Assembly (NCBI RefSeq): GCF_006494715.1 | Contig: NZ_CP041151.1 | Span: 1,364,001-1,428,000 of the forward strand | Reading direction: 5' to 3' | Source of the DNA: Shewanella sp. SNU WT4 | GTDB taxonomy: Bacteria > Pseudomonadota > Gammaproteobacteria > Enterobacterales > Shewanellaceae | DNA: 64,000 bases | Shown: in pieces, positions 48,381 to 60,551 of the stretch | Layout of the letters: every line of letters begins with the position of its first letter | Numbering within the stretch: the first letter of the stretch is position 1 | Translations under genes and position numbers: made by a program | The notes under the pieces: generated by a model | Told to the model about the DNA's origin: nothing | What the model saw: the letters and a program-made list of their open reading frames with translations, nothing else | The model's database searches: none

Positions 48381-48461
48381 AATTTGAGTAAATATCGCGT
48401 TTTATTTACTCAGATATTGCAAGTAAACGGAATCAACCGTATACTTGCTGCAGTTTTCGGA

Positions 48462-48538
<77 letters not shown>

Positions 48539-48597
48539 AACTCCCAGTGACGTTTCATTAATTTGGACGTAACTGTTTATAGGTTCTTATGTCAATG

Positions 48598-48621
48598 ACC
48601 TCGTGATTACGGGGTTTTTTG
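48598..48621 (+). terminator. Terminator between tRNA-fMet and rimP
   Basis: Stem ACCTCGT / ACGGGGT (one G-T pair) with a short loop and T6. Its strength is moderate, and read-through into rimP is possible, as in the E. coli metY-nusA operon. Confidence 0.75.
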
Positions 48622-48702
48622 TTATTTGTGACTTTTAAATTGGCCGGAATACGGCGTAATACTGGGGCTTATTAGCCCTTTTTTTGTTTTTTGGGGGTTA
48701 CC

Positions 48703-49158
48703 TTGGCAACACTAGAATCCAAACTAACCGAGATGTTACTGCCAGCAGTGGCGGCTCTGGGTTTTCAGCTGTGGGGCATCGAATACCTGCAAGCGGGTAA
48801 ACATTCCACATTACGGGTGTACATCGACAGCGATAACGGCATAAATGTTGAAGATTGCGCAGCTGCCAGTCGCCAGATCAGTGCCATCATGGATGTCGAG
48901 GACCCAATTACACATGAATATACCTTGGAAGTTTCCTCTCCAGGTGTCGATCGACCTCTGTTCAATGCCGAGCAATATGGTGTTTATCTTGGGGAAGATG
49001 CGAAAGTTCAATTGACTATGCCGGTTGACGGCAGTCGAAATCTGAAAGGTGTTATCACTAAAGTTGATGGTCAAATGTTGACCTTAACTGTTGATGGTAA
49101 TGATAAATTGGTTGCTATCGATAATATTCGCAAAGGCAACTTAATCGCTAAGTTTTGA
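48703..49158 (+). CDS. rimP: Ribosome maturation factor RimP
   Basis: RimP helps assemble the 30S subunit. The product matches the family: [40 protein letters not shown], and the signature [20 protein letters not shown]. Two TTG starts are possible: 48691 (155 residues) and 48703 (151 residues). The run GGGGG at 48693-48697 is well placed as a ribosome site for the second, so I chose it. It is first in the rimP-nusA-infB-rbfA-truB operon. Confidence 0.95.
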   Translation: MATLESKLTEMLLPAVAALGFQLWGIEYLQAGKHSTLRVYIDSDNGINVEDCAAASRQISAIMDVEDPITHEYTLEVSSPGVDRPLFNAEQYGVYLGEDAKVQLTMPVDGSRNLKGVITKVDGQMLTLTVDGNDKLVAIDNIRKGNLIAKF

Positions 49159-49185
49159 TAGTTTCAAGGTGAACGAGGCAAGATC

Positions 49186-50685
49186 ATGAATAAAGAAATT
49201 TTGCTGGTCGCTGAAGCAGTGTCCAATGAGAAAGCAGTTCCGCGTGAGAAAATTTTTGAAGCGTTAGAAATTGCCTTAGCGACTGCGACCAAAAAGAAGT
49301 ATGAAGGCGATATCGAAGTTCGTGTTGCTATTGACCGCAAAACCGGTGCGTATGAAACTTTCCGTCGCTGGCAGGTTGTTGACGATCAAGGTCAAGCATT
49401 AGAAAACCCATTCCGTGAAATCACTCTTGAAGCCGCTCGATACGAAGAGCCAGGCATCGAAATTGGTGCTTTCATTGAAGATGAAATCGAATCAGTTGTA
49501 TTTGATCGCATCACTACCCAAACCGCTAAGCAAGTTATCGTACAAAAAGTACGTGAAGCTGAGCGCGCTCAAGTCGTTGAACAGTTTGCTGATAAAGAAG
49601 GCGAGCTGATCACTGGTGTAGTAAAGAAGAGCAATCGTGACAGCGTAGTGGTTGATTTGGGCAGTAACGCTGATGGCGTATTGTACAAAGAAGATTTAAT
49701 CAGCCGTGAAAGTTTCCGCCCAGGCGATCGCGTACGTGCATTATTGTACTCAGTACGTCCTGAAGCTCGCGGCGCTCAGTTATTCTTAACTCGTACTAAG
49801 CCGGAGATGTTGATTGAACTGTTCCGTGTTGAAGTACCTGAAATTGCTGACGAGATGATCGAAATCATGGGCGCAGCTCGTGATCCAGGTAGTCGCGCTA
49901 AGATTGCTGTGAAGTCAAATGATCGTCGTATCGACCCTATCGGTGCTTGTGTTGGTATGCGTGGCGCACGTGTACAAGCCGTATCGAATGAATTAGGTGG
50001 CGAGCGTGTGGATATCATCATGTGGGATGATAATCCTGCTCAGTATGTGATTAACGCTATGGCTCCTGCTGATGTGGCATCCATCATTGTTGATGAAGAT
50101 AACCACTCAATGGATATCGCCGTTGAAGCTGACTCATTAGCACAAGCCATTGGTCGTAGCGGCCAAAACGTACGTTTAGCCGCCCAGTTAACTGGCTGGG
50201 AATTAAACGTGATGACTGTGGCTGATATGAATGCCAAGCATCAGGCTGAAAGTGCTAAAGTTGTTAATCTGTTCGTTAACTCGTTAGAGATTGATACTGA
50301 TTTCGCACAGGTGCTTGCTGATGAAGGTTTCACTTCATTAGAAGAAATTGCTTACGTGCCGGTAACTGAATTATTGGCCGTTGATGGTTTGGATGAAGAC
50401 ATTGTTGAAGCCTTGCGTGAGCGAGCGAAAGCAGCGATTTCTACCAGAGCATTAGCTTCTGAAGAAGCATTGGATGGGGCAGAACCAAGTGATGATTTAC
50501 TTGCGTTGGCCGGAATGGATCGTCACCTCGCGTTTGTTTTTGCAAGCCGTGGGATCGTGACGTTAGAAGATTTAGCCGAACAAGGCATTGATGATTTGAT
50601 CGAGATTGAAGAATTGACAGAAGAAAAAGCGGGAGAGCTGATCATGGCTGCCCGTAACATCTGTTGGTTTGGCGAAGAAGCCTAG
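49186..50685 (+). CDS. nusA: Transcription termination/antitermination factor NusA
   Basis: NusA binds RNA polymerase and affects pausing, termination and antitermination. The 499-residue protein has the N-terminal polymerase-binding domain, the S1 domain ([20 protein letters not shown]), two KH domains ([20 protein letters not shown] and [13 protein letters not shown]) and the duplicated C-terminal acidic repeats found in gammaproteobacteria ([20 protein letters not shown], then [14 protein letters not shown]). It lies 27 bp after rimP. Confidence 0.98.
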   Translation: MNKEILLVAEAVSNEKAVPREKIFEALEIALATATKKKYEGDIEVRVAIDRKTGAYETFRRWQVVDDQGQALENPFREITLEAARYEEPGIEIGAFIEDEIESVVFDRITTQTAKQVIVQKVREAERAQVVEQFADKEGELITGVVKKSNRDSVVVDLGSNADGVLYKEDLISRESFRPGDRVRALLYSVRPEARGAQLFLTRTKPEMLIELFRVEVPEIADEMIEIMGAARDPGSRAKIAVKSNDRRIDPIGACVGMRGARVQAVSNELGGERVDIIMWDDNPAQYVINAMAPADVASIIVDEDNHSMDIAVEADSLAQAIGRSGQNVRLAAQLTGWELNVMTVADMNAKHQAESAKVVNLFVNSLEIDTDFAQVLADEGFTSLEEIAYVPVTELLAVDGLDEDIVEALRERAKAAISTRALASEEALDGAEPSDDLLALAGMDRHLAFVFASRGIVTLEDLAEQGIDDLIEIEELTEEKAGELIMAARNICWFGEEA

Positions 50686-50708
50686 TCGATCAACAGGGGG
50701 ATAAACTG

Positions 50709-53375
50709 ATGTCAGGAACAACAGTCGAGAAACTCGCAACTGAAGTTGGAAAAAGCGTCGATCGTTTGATTGAACAATTTTCAGCCGCAGGTGTGAAAAA
50801 AGTTAATGGTGATACTGTCTCTGAGCAAGAAAAGCAGCAGTTACTGGATTACCTTAAAAAACAACACGGTGGCGACGCCGTGCCTACTAAGATGACATTA
50901 CAGCGTAAAACTGTACAAACTTTGAGTGTTGCTGGTAACGGTGGGCAGTCAAAAGATGTTAAAGTAGAAGTACGTAAGACACGGACATTCGTTAAGCGTG
51001 ATGAGGCAGCGATAGCAGCAGAAGCACAAGCTCGTGCAGAAGCTGAGGTTAAGGCAAAAGTAGAAGCAGAGGCTAAGGCTAAAGCAGACGCAGATGCCAA
51101 GGCAAAAGTAGAGGCAGAAGCTAAGACTAAAGCTGCCGCTGATAAAGCCGCTGCAGAAGCTAAGGCTAAAGCTGAGAAAACTTCTCAAGCTCAAGCCCCA
51201 TCAACTACTAAAGTTGGTGCAGAAACAACAGAAGCGAGAACAGCCCGTTTGGAACAAGAAAAAATTAAATCGGCCCAAGAAGCACTGGCCAAAAGCAAAG
51301 CTGACGAAAAAGCCGCAAAAGCCGCTGAAGAAGCTCGTCGCTTAGCCGAAGAAAATGCAAAACGTTGGGATGATGAAGAACGTTTACGTTTAGAAGCAGA
51401 GAAAAACGGCGATCACCATATTACTACTTCTGTCGTTGCTCGTGCAGCTGAAGATACAGTTGATATGGACGAAGAAAAGCGCGGACGTCGTAGTCGCAAC
51501 AAACCGGCAGCTAAAAAGCGTGGCGGTAAAGATGCGCGTGACGGTCGTGAGCGTCATATGAAGAACCGCAGTAGTGCGCCTAAATCTATGGCTCATGGTT
51601 TCAACAAGCCAGTGGTTGCGGTTAACCGCGAAGTCCGCCTTGGCGAAACTGTGTCTGTGGCTGAATTAGCCCAGAAGATGGCTATCAAAGCGACTGAAAT
51701 CATCAAGCAAATGATGAAGATGGGCACTATGGTTACCATCAACCAAGTGCTTGATCAAGAAACTGCCCAAATGGTCGCTGAAGAGTTAGGCCACAAAGTA
51801 ATCTTGTTACGCGAAAACGAACTTGAGCATCAGGTTCTGGCTGACCGTGACGGTGATGTTGCTCTTGAGCCGCGCGCTCCAGTAGTGACCATCATGGGTC
51901 ACGTTGACCACGGTAAGACGTCATTACTTGACTATATCCGTCGTGCAAAAGTAGCTGCTGGCGAAGCCGGTGGTATTACTCAGCATATCGGTGCATACCA
52001 TGTTGAAACCGACAATGGCATGATCACCTTCTTAGATACTCCTGGTCACGCCGCGTTTACCGCTATGCGTGCTCGTGGTGCTAAAGCGACCGATATCGTT
52101 ATTCTGGTTGTTGCTGCCGATGATGGCGTAATGCCGCAAACCATCGAAGCGATTCAACACGCTAAAGCTGGTAACGTGCCGTTAATCGTGGCCGTTAACA
52201 AGATGGATAAGCCAGAAGCTGATCCGGATCGCGTTAAGACTGAATTGTCACAGCACAATGTAATGTCAGAAGATTGGGGTGGAGAAAACATGTTCGTTCA
52301 CGTATCTGCTAAAGCGGGTACTGGTGTTGACGAACTGTTAGAAGCCATCTTACTGCAAGCTGAAGTACTGGAACTGAAAGCAGTTCGCGAAGGTATGGCA
52401 GCAGGCGTAGTTGTTGAATCTAAATTGGATAAAGGTCGTGGCCCAGTTGCTACTGTCTTGGTTCAAGAAGGTACTTTACGTCAAGGCGATATCGTTCTGT
52501 GTGGCTTAGAATACGGTAAAATCCGTGCCATGAAAGATGAGAACGGTAACCCAATCACTGAAGCCGGCCCATCTATCCCAGTTGAGATCTTAGGTCTGTC
52601 TGGTGTGCCAAAAGCTGGTGATGAAGCGACTGTTGTTCGTGACGAGCGTAAAGCCCGTGAAGTAGCCCTGTATCGTCAAGGTAAGTTCCGCGACGTTAAG
52701 CTGGCTCGTCAGCAGAAATCTAAGCTTGAAAACATGTTTGCTAACATGGTTGAAGGCGAAGTTCAGGAACTGAATATCGTGCTTAAGGCTGATGTTCAAG
52801 GCTCTCTGGAAGCTATCTGTGACTCACTGACTAAGCTGTCGACTGATGAAGTTAAAGTTAACATCATCGCTCGTGGTGTTGGTGCTCTGTCTGAAACTGA
52901 TGCAACCTTAGCTGCAGCATCAAACGCCATCATGATGGGCTTTAACGTTCGTGCCGATGCACAAGCGCGTAAGACCATTGAATCAGAAAGCGTTGATTTA
53001 CGTTACTACAGCGTAATTTACGACCTGATTGATGAAGTTCGTGCGGCAATGACTGGTATGTTAGCGCCAGAATTCAAGCAACAGATCATTGGTCTGGCTG
53101 AAGTTCGTGACGTATTTAAGTCTCCTAAACTTGGCGCTATCGCCGGTTGTATGGTGACTGAAGGTATCGTTAAGCGTAGCGCTCCTATTCGTGTACTGCG
53201 TGATAACGTGGTTATCTACGAAGGTGAACTGGAATCTCTGCGTCGCTTTAAAGATGACATGGCTGAAGTTCGTAACGGCATGGAATGTGGTATCGGCGTT
53301 AAGAACTATAATGACGTTCGTGCTGGTGACCAGATCGAAGTATTCGAAACCATTGAAGTGGCACGCACACTTTAA
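50709..53375 (+). CDS. infB: Translation initiation factor IF-2
   Basis: IF-2 is the GTPase that delivers fMet-tRNA to the 30S subunit. From the ATG at 50709 (GGGGGATAAACTG upstream) it has 888 residues. It starts with an IF2N domain ([20 protein letters not shown]), then a long charged helix of Ala/Lys/Glu repeats at about residues 100-230, then a second IF2N domain. The G domain carries [34 protein letters not shown] and [12 protein letters not shown], and the C-terminal tRNA-binding domains complete the family length. An in-frame internal ATG may give a shorter form, as in E. coli; this is not tested. Confidence 0.98.
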   Translation: MSGTTVEKLATEVGKSVDRLIEQFSAAGVKKVNGDTVSEQEKQQLLDYLKKQHGGDAVPTKMTLQRKTVQTLSVAGNGGQSKDVKVEVRKTRTFVKRDEAAIAAEAQARAEAEVKAKVEAEAKAKADADAKAKVEAEAKTKAAADKAAAEAKAKAEKTSQAQAPSTTKVGAETTEARTARLEQEKIKSAQEALAKSKADEKAAKAAEEARRLAEENAKRWDDEERLRLEAEKNGDHHITTSVVARAAEDTVDMDEEKRGRRSRNKPAAKKRGGKDARDGRERHMKNRSSAPKSMAHGFNKPVVAVNREVRLGETVSVAELAQKMAIKATEIIKQMMKMGTMVTINQVLDQETAQMVAEELGHKVILLRENELEHQVLADRDGDVALEPRAPVVTIMGHVDHGKTSLLDYIRRAKVAAGEAGGITQHIGAYHVETDNGMITFLDTPGHAAFTAMRARGAKATDIVILVVAADDGVMPQTIEAIQHAKAGNVPLIVAVNKMDKPEADPDRVKTELSQHNVMSEDWGGENMFVHVSAKAGTGVDELLEAILLQAEVLELKAVREGMAAGVVVESKLDKGRGPVATVLVQEGTLRQGDIVLCGLEYGKIRAMKDENGNPITEAGPSIPVEILGLSGVPKAGDEATVVRDERKAREVALYRQGKFRDVKLARQQKSKLENMFANMVEGEVQELNIVLKADVQGSLEAICDSLTKLSTDEVKVNIIARGVGALSETDATLAAASNAIMMGFNVRADAQARKTIESESVDLRYYSVIYDLIDEVRAAMTGMLAPEFKQQIIGLAEVRDVFKSPKLGAIAGCMVTEGIVKRSAPIRVLRDNVVIYEGELESLRRFKDDMAEVRNGMECGIGVKNYNDVRAGDQIEVFETIEVARTL

Positions 53376-53391
53376 TCTAATTTGAATTGAT

Positions 53392-53452
53392 AAAGGGCGG
53401 GTGCGGTCTATTTGGTACTTGTGTATCAATCAGATGCGGCATACCGCCCTTT
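53392..53452 (+). other. Inverted repeat in the infB-rbfA intergenic RNA
   Basis: A perfect 9-bp inverted repeat, AAAGGGCGG (53392-53400) and CCGCCCTTT (53444-53452), encloses 43 nt. There is no T-run, so it is not a simple terminator. It ends ten bases before the rbfA start and could be a processing site or could affect rbfA translation (inference). Confidence 0.6.
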
Positions 53453-53462
53453 GGTGATTATT

Positions 53463-53870
53463 ATGGCAAAAGAATTTAGTCGTACCCGTCGTATCGGTCA
53501 GCAATTGCAACAAGAGCTGGCTCAGGTACTGCAGCGGGACATGAAAGATCCGCGTGTTGGCATGATCACTGTGAATGACGTTGAAGTATCGCGTGATTTG
53601 AGTTATGCCAAAGTCTATGTGACTTTCTTTGAAGAAGATGATGCTGTCATTGCTGATAAACTGTCAGCTTTAGATGTTGCAGCGCCTTATATTCGTACCT
53701 TAGTGGCTGGCCGCATGAAATTGCGCGTAATGCCACAACTGCGCTTTATTTATGATAGCTCGCTGGTTGAAGGCATGCGTATGTCTAACCTAGTGAGTAA
53801 AATCATCCGTGATGATGAGCAGAAGCAGAAAGAGCACGGTACTCGCGAAGACGATTCTAAGGAGTCCTAA
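53463..53870 (+). CDS. rbfA: 30S ribosome-binding factor A
   Basis: RbfA is needed for 16S rRNA 5'-end maturation, especially in the cold. The 135-residue KH-like protein starts [19 protein letters not shown], followed by [33 protein letters not shown] and [20 protein letters not shown]. The ATG at 53463 was chosen because the upstream 17 codons are not conserved. Its stop overlaps the truB start (TAATG). Confidence 0.96.
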   Translation: MAKEFSRTRRIGQQLQQELAQVLQRDMKDPRVGMITVNDVEVSRDLSYAKVYVTFFEEDDAVIADKLSALDVAAPYIRTLVAGRMKLRVMPQLRFIYDSSLVEGMRMSNLVSKIIRDDEQKQKEHGTREDDSKES

Positions 53871-54814
53871 TGGCGCGTCGTCCTAAAGGTCGGTTTATTG
53901 ATGGCATAGTGCTGCTTGATAAGCCAACTGGCATGAGCTCTAATCATGCCTTGCAGCGTGTAAAGCGTATGTATGGCGCGGCTAAAGCGGGTCACACCGG
54001 CGCATTAGATCCATTAGCCACCGGCATGCTGCCGGTTTGCTTGGGCGAGGCAACTAAGTTTTCATCGCATCTGCTTGATGCCGATAAACGTTACTTAGTC
54101 ACAGCTAAGCTTGGAGTCCGCACCGATACCAGCGATTCTGATGGTGAGGTGGTGCAAGAGCGTCCGCTTAACTTTACTGACGAGCAATTACAGCAAGCAT
54201 TAGAGTATTTTCGTGGCGAGACCATGCAAGTACCGTCAATGTTTTCGGCGCTTAAATATCAAGGGCAACCTTTATATAAGTATGCTCGCGAAGGTAAAGA
54301 AGTTCCGCGCGAAGCCCGTCCAATCACAGTCTATGAGCTTAATTTTGTGAGCTTAGAAGGCGATGAGTTAACCTTAGATATTCATTGTTCTAAGGGCACT
54401 TATATTCGCACTATTACTGATGATTTAGGTGAAATGCTAGGCTGTGGCGCGCATGTGATTATGCTGCGTCGCACTAAAGTTGCCGACTATCCTTATGAAA
54501 AGATGGTGACGTTAGAGCAGTTGCAAGCCTTAGTAGATAATGCGGCTGAACAAGAGTTGGAAGCAGCAAGCTTATTAGATCCTTTGCTGTTGCCAATGGA
54601 TACCGCGGTAGCCAATTTTCCTGTAGTACATGTACCTGCTGAGTCTGTTGAATTCTTAATGAATGGCAACCCAGTATCAGTGCCTAATGTACCAGCAGAT
54701 ACGTTAGTGCGGATTACCTTAGGGGAACCTGCGCGTTTTGTCGGTATTGGCCAATTGAATCCTGCCGGATTATTAGCGCCTAAGCGTCTAGTGGTCTTCC
54801 AAAGCGCTGATTAA
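53870..54814 (+). CDS. truB: tRNA pseudouridine-55 synthase
   Basis: TruB makes pseudouridine 55 in the T-loop of tRNAs. The 314-residue protein has [20 protein letters not shown], the catalytic motif [57 protein letters not shown], and [24 protein letters not shown]-like domain follows at the C-terminus. The one-base overlap with rbfA (TAATG) indicates coupling. Confidence 0.98.
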   Translation: MARRPKGRFIDGIVLLDKPTGMSSNHALQRVKRMYGAAKAGHTGALDPLATGMLPVCLGEATKFSSHLLDADKRYLVTAKLGVRTDTSDSDGEVVQERPLNFTDEQLQQALEYFRGETMQVPSMFSALKYQGQPLYKYAREGKEVPREARPITVYELNFVSLEGDELTLDIHCSKGTYIRTITDDLGEMLGCGAHVIMLRRTKVADYPYEKMVTLEQLQALVDNAAEQELEAASLLDPLLLPMDTAVANFPVVHVPAESVEFLMNGNPVSVPNVPADTLVRITLGEPARFVGIGQLNPAGLLAPKRLVVFQSAD

Positions 54815-54910
54815 GCTATTGCGCCTTGGCTATATTCTGGCTAAAATACCGCTCCCCTTGGCTGAGTTAGTGATCGGCTAAGGTTTATTATTTATTTTTT
54901 GGAGACAAAC

Positions 54911-55180
54911 ATGTCACTAAGCGTTGAAGCAAAAGCTAAAATCGTTGCTGAATTTGCCCGTTGTGAAAACGACACAGGTTCTACTGAAGTTCAAGTTGCT
55001 CTGTTAACTGCACAGATCAACCACCTGCAAGGTCACTTCAAAGAGCACATCCATGATCACCACTCACGTCGTGGTCTGCTGCGTATGGTTAGCGCTCGTC
55101 GTAAGCTGTTAGCTTACCTGAAGCGTACCGACGTAGTTCGCTATGCTGACCTGATCAAGCGTTTAGGTCTGCGTCGCTAA
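54911..55180 (+). CDS. rpsO: 30S ribosomal protein S15
   Basis: S15 binds the 16S rRNA central domain. The 89-residue protein matches the family: [56 protein letters not shown]. The start is the ATG at 54911, with TTGGAGACA upstream; an ATG-like codon four positions earlier lies within the ribosome-site region. S15 represses its own translation in E. coli through an mRNA pseudoknot; I did not test for one here. Confidence 0.98.
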   Translation: MSLSVEAKAKIVAEFARCENDTGSTEVQVALLTAQINHLQGHFKEHIHDHHSRRGLLRMVSARRKLLAYLKRTDVVRYADLIKRLGLRR

Positions 55181-55236
55181 TACGGCGTTTGCCTACTTAG
55201 TGTGGCTGGTTTTTAATCGGCCTCATTGAGGTAAAT

Positions 55237-55260
55237 AAGGAGGCTTAGCCTCCTTTTTTA
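55237..55260 (+). terminator. Terminator between rpsO and pnp
   Basis: Stem AAGGAGGCT / AGCCTCCTT with a one-base loop region and a T6 tail. Confidence 0.88.
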
Positions 55261-55398
55261 TTGCCTGTTTTTTGGTGCGTAAGGCTGACAATCAATAAAT
55301 AGTCTCATAATGGAGACCCTTGCCCTCTTTATCTGGTGCCAGATATTGCAGTATACTTACGCGCGTAATTAAGGTCATTAAATTAAGGAATGGGTCAC

Positions 55399-57495
55399 GT
55401 GAATCCTATCGTAAAAAGTTTTGAGTATGGTCAACATACAGTCACCCTGGAAACAGGTGTTATTGCACGTCAAGCGGATGCCGCCGTTTTAGCCAGTATG
55501 GGCGACACCACAGTTTTAGTAACTGTAGTGGGTAAGAAACAAGCAGATCCTGGTCGTGACTTTTTTCCTTTGACTGTTAACTATCAGGAAAAAACTTACG
55601 CAGCCGGTAAGATTCCTGGTGGTTTCTTTAAGCGTGAAGGTCGTCCATCTGAAGATGAGACACTGATTGCACGTTTAATCGATCGTCCAATCCGTCCTTT
55701 GTTCCCTAAAGGTTTTGTTAACGAAGTTCAGGTTATCATCACTGTAGTTTCTGTTGATCCACAGATTGAGCCAGATATCGTTTCTATGATCGGTACTTCT
55801 GCTGCATTGGCTATTTCTGGTATTCCATTCAGCGGTCCATTAGGCGCAGCGCGCGTTGGTTATAGCAATGGTGAATACCTGCTGAACCCAGGTGCTGAGC
55901 AGCTGGTTGAGAGCCAATTAAACTTGGTTGTTGCTGGTACTGAAGCTGCTGTATTGATGGTTGAATCTGAAGCTAATGCTCTGCCTGAAGAAGTGATGTT
56001 AGGCGCAGTAGTTTATGGTCATGATCAACAGCAAGTTGTTGTTAACGCCATCAATGAATTTAAAGCTGAAGCTGGCAAGCCTGCTTGGAACTGGTCTGCA
56101 CCTGTTAAAGATGCGCAATTAGTTGCTCAAATTAAAGAGCTGGCTGAAGAAGGTCTGACTGCTGCTTATCAGATCATCACTAAGCTTGAGCGTCAAGATC
56201 AAGTGTCTGTGGTTAAGCAAGCTGCTATCGCTAAATTACTGGAAACTCAACCAGAACTGAACGTTCGTGAATTGGAAGAGCTGTTAGGTAGTTTAGAGAA
56301 GAAAGTTGTTCGTGGCCGCATTATTGCTGGTAACCCACGTATCGATGGCCGTGAACCAGACATGGTTCGTGCACTGAGCGTAATGGCTGGCGTATTACCA
56401 CGTACTCACGGTTCTGCCCTGTTTACTCGTGGTGAAACTCAAGCGTTAGTGACTTGTACTTTAGGTACTGAGCGTGATGCCCAGAAGATTGATAGCATCA
56501 TGGGCGAGCGTACTAATCGCTTTATGCTGCACTATAACTTTCCTCCGTACTCAGTGGGTGAAACTGGTATGGTTGGCTCACCTAAGCGCCGCGAAATCGG
56601 CCATGGTAAGTTAGCATGGCGCGGTATTAACGCTGTTATGCCATCAGCCGCTGAATTCCCATATTCAGTACGCGTAGTATCTGAAATCACTGAATCTAAC
56701 GGTTCAAGCTCTATGGCTTCTGTGTGTGGTACTTCTCTGGCTCTGATGGATGCTGGTGTACCTATCAAGACCTCTGTGGCAGGTATTGCCATGGGTCTGG
56801 TTAAAGAAGGCGATGACTTTGTTGTACTGTCAGACATCTTAGGTGATGAAGATCACTTAGGTGACATGGACTTTAAAGTTGCTGGTACTCGCGATGGTAT
56901 TACTGCTCTGCAGATGGATATCAAAATCGAAGGTATCACTAAAGAAATCATGGAAATTGCACTGCAGCAAGCCTATGGCGCGCGTGTACATATCCTGAAC
57001 GTTATGGATCAAGCCATTGGTTCAGCTCGTGATGATATCTCTGATCATGCACCACGCATCACTACAATCAAAATTAACCCAGAAAAGATCCGTGATGTTA
57101 TCGGTAAAGGCGGCGCCACTATTCGTGCACTGACCGAAGAAACTGGTACCACCATTGAACTTGAAGATGACGGCACTGTGAAAATTGCCTCTTCTAACAG
57201 CGAAGCGACTCAAGAAGCTATCCGCCGTATCGAAGAAATCACTTCTGAAGTTGAAGTCGGTCGTGTTTATAAGGGTAAGGTTATCCGTATCGTTGATTTC
57301 GGTGCGTTTGTTAACATCCTGCCAGGTAAAGATGGTTTAGTACACATTTCACAAATCAGTGATGAGCGTGTGGCTAACGTATCTGATCACCTGCAATTGA
57401 ACCAAGAAGTTGATGTGAAAGTGATGGAAGTTGACCGTCAAGGTCGCGTTCGCTTATCAATCAAAGAAGCTAAAGCACCAGCTGCTGAAGCTTAA
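55399..57495 (+). CDS. pnp: Polyribonucleotide nucleotidyltransferase (PNPase)
   Basis: PNPase is a 3'-5' phosphorolytic exonuclease and degradosome partner. With the GTG start at 55399 it has 698 residues, beginning [25 protein letters not shown] (55385-55390) is eight bases upstream of this GTG, while an ATG at 55390 overlaps that ribosome site and so is less likely. Two RNase PH domains ([35 protein letters not shown]) are followed by a KH domain ([17 protein letters not shown]) and an S1 domain ([18 protein letters not shown]). The rpsO-pnp-nlpI order is the standard one. Confidence 0.98.
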   Translation: MNPIVKSFEYGQHTVTLETGVIARQADAAVLASMGDTTVLVTVVGKKQADPGRDFFPLTVNYQEKTYAAGKIPGGFFKREGRPSEDETLIARLIDRPIRPLFPKGFVNEVQVIITVVSVDPQIEPDIVSMIGTSAALAISGIPFSGPLGAARVGYSNGEYLLNPGAEQLVESQLNLVVAGTEAAVLMVESEANALPEEVMLGAVVYGHDQQQVVVNAINEFKAEAGKPAWNWSAPVKDAQLVAQIKELAEEGLTAAYQIITKLERQDQVSVVKQAAIAKLLETQPELNVRELEELLGSLEKKVVRGRIIAGNPRIDGREPDMVRALSVMAGVLPRTHGSALFTRGETQALVTCTLGTERDAQKIDSIMGERTNRFMLHYNFPPYSVGETGMVGSPKRREIGHGKLAWRGINAVMPSAAEFPYSVRVVSEITESNGSSSMASVCGTSLALMDAGVPIKTSVAGIAMGLVKEGDDFVVLSDILGDEDHLGDMDFKVAGTRDGITALQMDIKIEGITKEIMEIALQQAYGARVHILNVMDQAIGSARDDISDHAPRITTIKINPEKIRDVIGKGGATIRALTEETGTTIELEDDGTVKIASSNSEATQEAIRRIEEITSEVEVGRVYKGKVIRIVDFGAFVNILPGKDGLVHISQISDERVANVSDHLQLNQEVDVKVMEVDRQGRVRLSIKEAKAPAAEA

Positions 57496-57510
57496 ATGCT
57501 AGATTGATAT

Positions 57511-57540
57511 AAAAAGAGACCTGCGGGTCTCTTTTTTTTG
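57511..57540 (+). terminator. Terminator after pnp
   Basis: Stem AAAGAGACC / GGTCTCTTT with a short loop and a T8 tail. Confidence 0.92.
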
Positions 57541-57651
57541 GGTGCTTCACGAGGTTACCATGGATAACCTAATGAATAGATAGCTCCTTTGAGCCGTGCT
57601 TGCTATGATTGAAATCATTATTAGTCATGATGGGACGAAAGGGCGATAAGG

Positions 57652-58593
57652 ATGAAATTTACTTCGCAGTTGAAAGCATTAGTTTTAGTGGTGGTTGCTG
57701 CTACCAGTGGCGGTTGTGCTTCTACTCATTTTGGCCCGATGGAAGCTGCTGAAGGCCGCTTGCAAATAGTGCCGCCCCTTCCCGTATATGAACAAGAAGT
57801 GACACTTGCTAAGCTTAACGAAATTTTAAGTACAGTAGAATTAACTGCGGTGCAGCGTGCGCGCTTCCTTTATGAACGCGGCGTATTATATGACAGTGTC
57901 GGTTTACGCTTACTTGGCCGAATAGATTTTCATGAAGCCTTAAAAATTCAGCCAGATCTCGCTGATGCCTATAATTTTTTAGGGATTTATTATACCCAAG
58001 AGGGTGAGTATGCCAGTGCGTTCGAAGCCTTTGATGGCGTGCTAGAACTCGCGCCAAGTTATGATTATGCCTATTTAAACCGCGGTATTGCCTTGCATTA
58101 CGCTGGGCGTGATAAGTTAGCTGAGCAAGATTTACAAGCCTTTGTCGCGCGCCAGCCAAGTGACCCTTACCGAATTTTATGGCTGTATTTAATTCAAACG
58201 GCGACAGATCCAGTACTAGCCAAGCAAACTTTGGCGCAAAATCGCGGTGCGATTGAAGAGGGTACTTGGGCCAGTGTGTTAGTGGATTTCTATTTAGGAA
58301 AAGTCACGGAAGCCCAAGTATTTGAGGCTGCAAAAGCAGGTCTAACCTCGCCGCGGGAATATGCGCAGCGTTTATGTGAGGCTTACTTTTATTTAGCCAA
58401 GCAAGCCATAGACAGTCAGCAATATGACAAGGCCGCCAACTATTTGCGTCTCTCGCTTGCGACCAATATTTATGATTTTGTTGAACATAGATACGCACGT
58501 ATGGAATTAGGCTTAATCCAGAAGGTATTGGCATCAAGCGGTGTTGACGCTGTGCAACCCCTTGAAGTTGCGCCGCAGCCCCCGGAAGCTTAA
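57652..58593 (+). CDS. nlpI: Lipoprotein NlpI
   Basis: NlpI is an outer-membrane-anchored TPR lipoprotein that organises peptidoglycan hydrolases and the Prc protease. The 313-residue protein has a lipobox TSGGC with Cys22, then TPR repeats (AVQRARFLYERGVLYDSVGL, PDLADAYNFLGIYYTQEGEY, YDYAYLNRGIALHYAGRD). The C-terminal part includes YLRLSLATNIYDFVEHRYAR, typical of NlpI. It has its own ribosome site (GATAAGGATG region) and is flanked by terminators on both sides, so it is probably monocistronic. Confidence 0.95.
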   Translation: MKFTSQLKALVLVVVAATSGGCASTHFGPMEAAEGRLQIVPPLPVYEQEVTLAKLNEILSTVELTAVQRARFLYERGVLYDSVGLRLLGRIDFHEALKIQPDLADAYNFLGIYYTQEGEYASAFEAFDGVLELAPSYDYAYLNRGIALHYAGRDKLAEQDLQAFVARQPSDPYRILWLYLIQTATDPVLAKQTLAQNRGAIEEGTWASVLVDFYLGKVTEAQVFEAAKAGLTSPREYAQRLCEAYFYLAKQAIDSQQYDKAANYLRLSLATNIYDFVEHRYARMELGLIQKVLASSGVDAVQPLEVAPQPPEA

Positions 58594-58607
58594 GTTTTTT
58601 GAGGGTG

Positions 58608-58640
58608 AAAAAGCGAGTGAACTAGTCACTCGCTTTTTGT
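58608..58640 (+). terminator. Terminator after nlpI
   Basis: A 13-bp stem AAAAAGCGAGTGA / TCACTCGCTTTTT with a 5-base loop. It could work on both strands. Confidence 0.92.
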
Positions 58641-58825
58641 TTATACGCTTTTATTGACATTATCCGCCGCTATCGCAGCACCTAAGCCAAGCATAGATTG
58701 TTAAACGGGCGCAGATCAGCGAAAATAGTCCCCAATTGTTGTTCACTTGCATATTAGCCGCCGTAAATCTGTATTTTTTGGCGCTGATAATGCGTGCAAA
58801 ACCCTTTACGAGAAGATTTTAATCG

Positions 58826-60415
58826 ATGTCAAACTCAGCTTTAGCTACCGAAGTCGCCTTACGGCGGACGTTCGCGATCATTTCCCACCCCGATGCCGGT
58901 AAGACTACTATCACTGAAAAAGTGTTATTGCACGGGCGTGCTATTCAAACTGCAGGTACAGTGAAAGGTCGTGGTTCAAACCAACACGCAAAATCTGACT
59001 GGATGGAAATGGAAAAGGAACGTGGTATTTCTGTGACCACGTCTGTGATGCAGTTTCCCTATGGCGATAGCTTAGTTAACTTACTCGATACTCCAGGCCA
59101 CGAAGATTTCTCGGAAGATACTTATCGTACTCTGACCGCGGTGGACTCGTGCTTGATGGTAATTGATGCGGCTAAAGGTGTGGAAGACCGAACTCGTAAG
59201 CTGATGGAAGTTACTCGCTTGCGTGACACGCCAATTTTAACGTTCATGAACAAGTTGGACCGTGATATTCGCGATCCAATGGAAGTGTTGGATGAAGTTG
59301 AAACTGAATTAAACATGATGTGCGCGCCCATCACTTGGCCTATTGGTTGTGGTAAATCGTTTAAAGGCGTGTACCACATTCATCGCCAAGAGACGATTTT
59401 GTATCAAACTGGTCATGGTCATACGATCCAAGACGTGCGTATTATCAAAGGTATTGATAATCCAGAGCTCGATGTCGCTGTCGGCTCTGACTTAGCTGAA
59501 ACCTTGCGCGAAGAGCTTGAGCTGGTGACTGGCGCTTCGAATGAATTCGATCTTGAGTTATTTTTAAGCGGTGAATTAACGCCAGTATTCTTTGGTACCG
59601 CATTAGGTAACTTTGGTGTTGATCATATGCTTGACGGTTTAGTGGCTTGGGCGCCAGCGCCTATGCCGCGTGCGACTGATGCCCGTGAAGTTGAAGCATC
59701 TGATGATAAGTTCACTGGCTTTGTATTTAAAATTCAAGCCAACATGGATCCAAAGCACCGTGACCGTATTGCCTTTATGCGCATAGTGTCGGGTAAATAT
59801 ACCCAAGGCATGAAGCTTAAGCATGTTCGCATTGGTAAGACGGTAAGCATTTCTGATGCTGTGACCTTTATGGCCGGCGATCGTGAGCGTGCAGCAGAAG
59901 CTTACGCGGGTGATATTATTGGTTTACATAACCATGGCACTATTCGTATTGGTGATACTTTTACACAAGGTGAAGACTTAAAATTCACCGGTATTCCAAA
60001 CTTTGCGCCAGAAATGTTCCGCCGCATTCGCTTAAAAGATCCATTAAAGCAAAAGCAATTGCTCAAAGGCTTAGTGCAATTGGCTGAAGAAGGTGCGGTG
60101 CAGGTATTTAGACCACTAGACAACAATGATTTAATTGTTGGCGCTGTGGGCGTGCTGCAGTTTGAAGTGGTTGTTGCTCGCTTAAAATCTGAATATAACG
60201 TGGAAGCGATTTACGAAGGCATAAACGTATCAACCGCGCGCTGGGTATATTGCAAGGACGAGCGCAAGCTTGATGAGTTCAGCCGTAAGTGCAGTACGAA
60301 CTTAGCCTTAGATGGCGGTGACAATTTAACTTATGTGGCGCCGACTATGGTTAACTTGAACCTGTCGATGGAGCGCTATCCTGATGTAGTGTTCGCTAAG
60401 ACTCGCGAAAACTAA
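58826..60415 (+). CDS. prfC: Peptide chain release factor 3
   Basis: RF3 is the GTPase that recycles RF1/RF2 from the ribosome. The 529-residue protein has the G1 motif [16 protein letters not shown], the RF3-specific block [20 protein letters not shown] with switch I, G3 [17 protein letters not shown]4 [13 protein letters not shown], and the domain II/III sequences ending in [19 protein letters not shown] terminator follows. Nothing is unusual. Confidence 0.98.
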   Translation: MSNSALATEVALRRTFAIISHPDAGKTTITEKVLLHGRAIQTAGTVKGRGSNQHAKSDWMEMEKERGISVTTSVMQFPYGDSLVNLLDTPGHEDFSEDTYRTLTAVDSCLMVIDAAKGVEDRTRKLMEVTRLRDTPILTFMNKLDRDIRDPMEVLDEVETELNMMCAPITWPIGCGKSFKGVYHIHRQETILYQTGHGHTIQDVRIIKGIDNPELDVAVGSDLAETLREELELVTGASNEFDLELFLSGELTPVFFGTALGNFGVDHMLDGLVAWAPAPMPRATDAREVEASDDKFTGFVFKIQANMDPKHRDRIAFMRIVSGKYTQGMKLKHVRIGKTVSISDAVTFMAGDRERAAEAYAGDIIGLHNHGTIRIGDTFTQGEDLKFTGIPNFAPEMFRRIRLKDPLKQKQLLKGLVQLAEEGAVQVFRPLDNNDLIVGAVGVLQFEVVVARLKSEYNVEAIYEGINVSTARWVYCKDERKLDEFSRKCSTNLALDGGDNLTYVAPTMVNLNLSMERYPDVVFAKTREN

Positions 60416-60437
60416 TCACGCGATTAGTAATTTCTTT

Positions 60438-60466
60438 AAAAAGCGACCTTAGGGTCGCTTTTTTGT
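60438..60466 (+). terminator. Terminator after prfC
   Basis: Stem AAAAAGCGACC / GGTCGCTTTTT with a TTAG loop and T-run. Confidence 0.92.
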
Positions 60467-60551
60467 GGTATCTCACGCAAGTTGGGATAACACTAATGCA
60501 GAATAAAACACAGTGGTACATGACTAAGAATTAAATGCAAAGGATGCACTT

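Noticed and set aside
51000-51400. Repetitive Ala/Lys/Glu-coding DNA as a repeat array
   Set aside because: It encodes the long charged helix normal for IF-2 of gammaproteobacteria; the repeats are irregular and within the infB frame.
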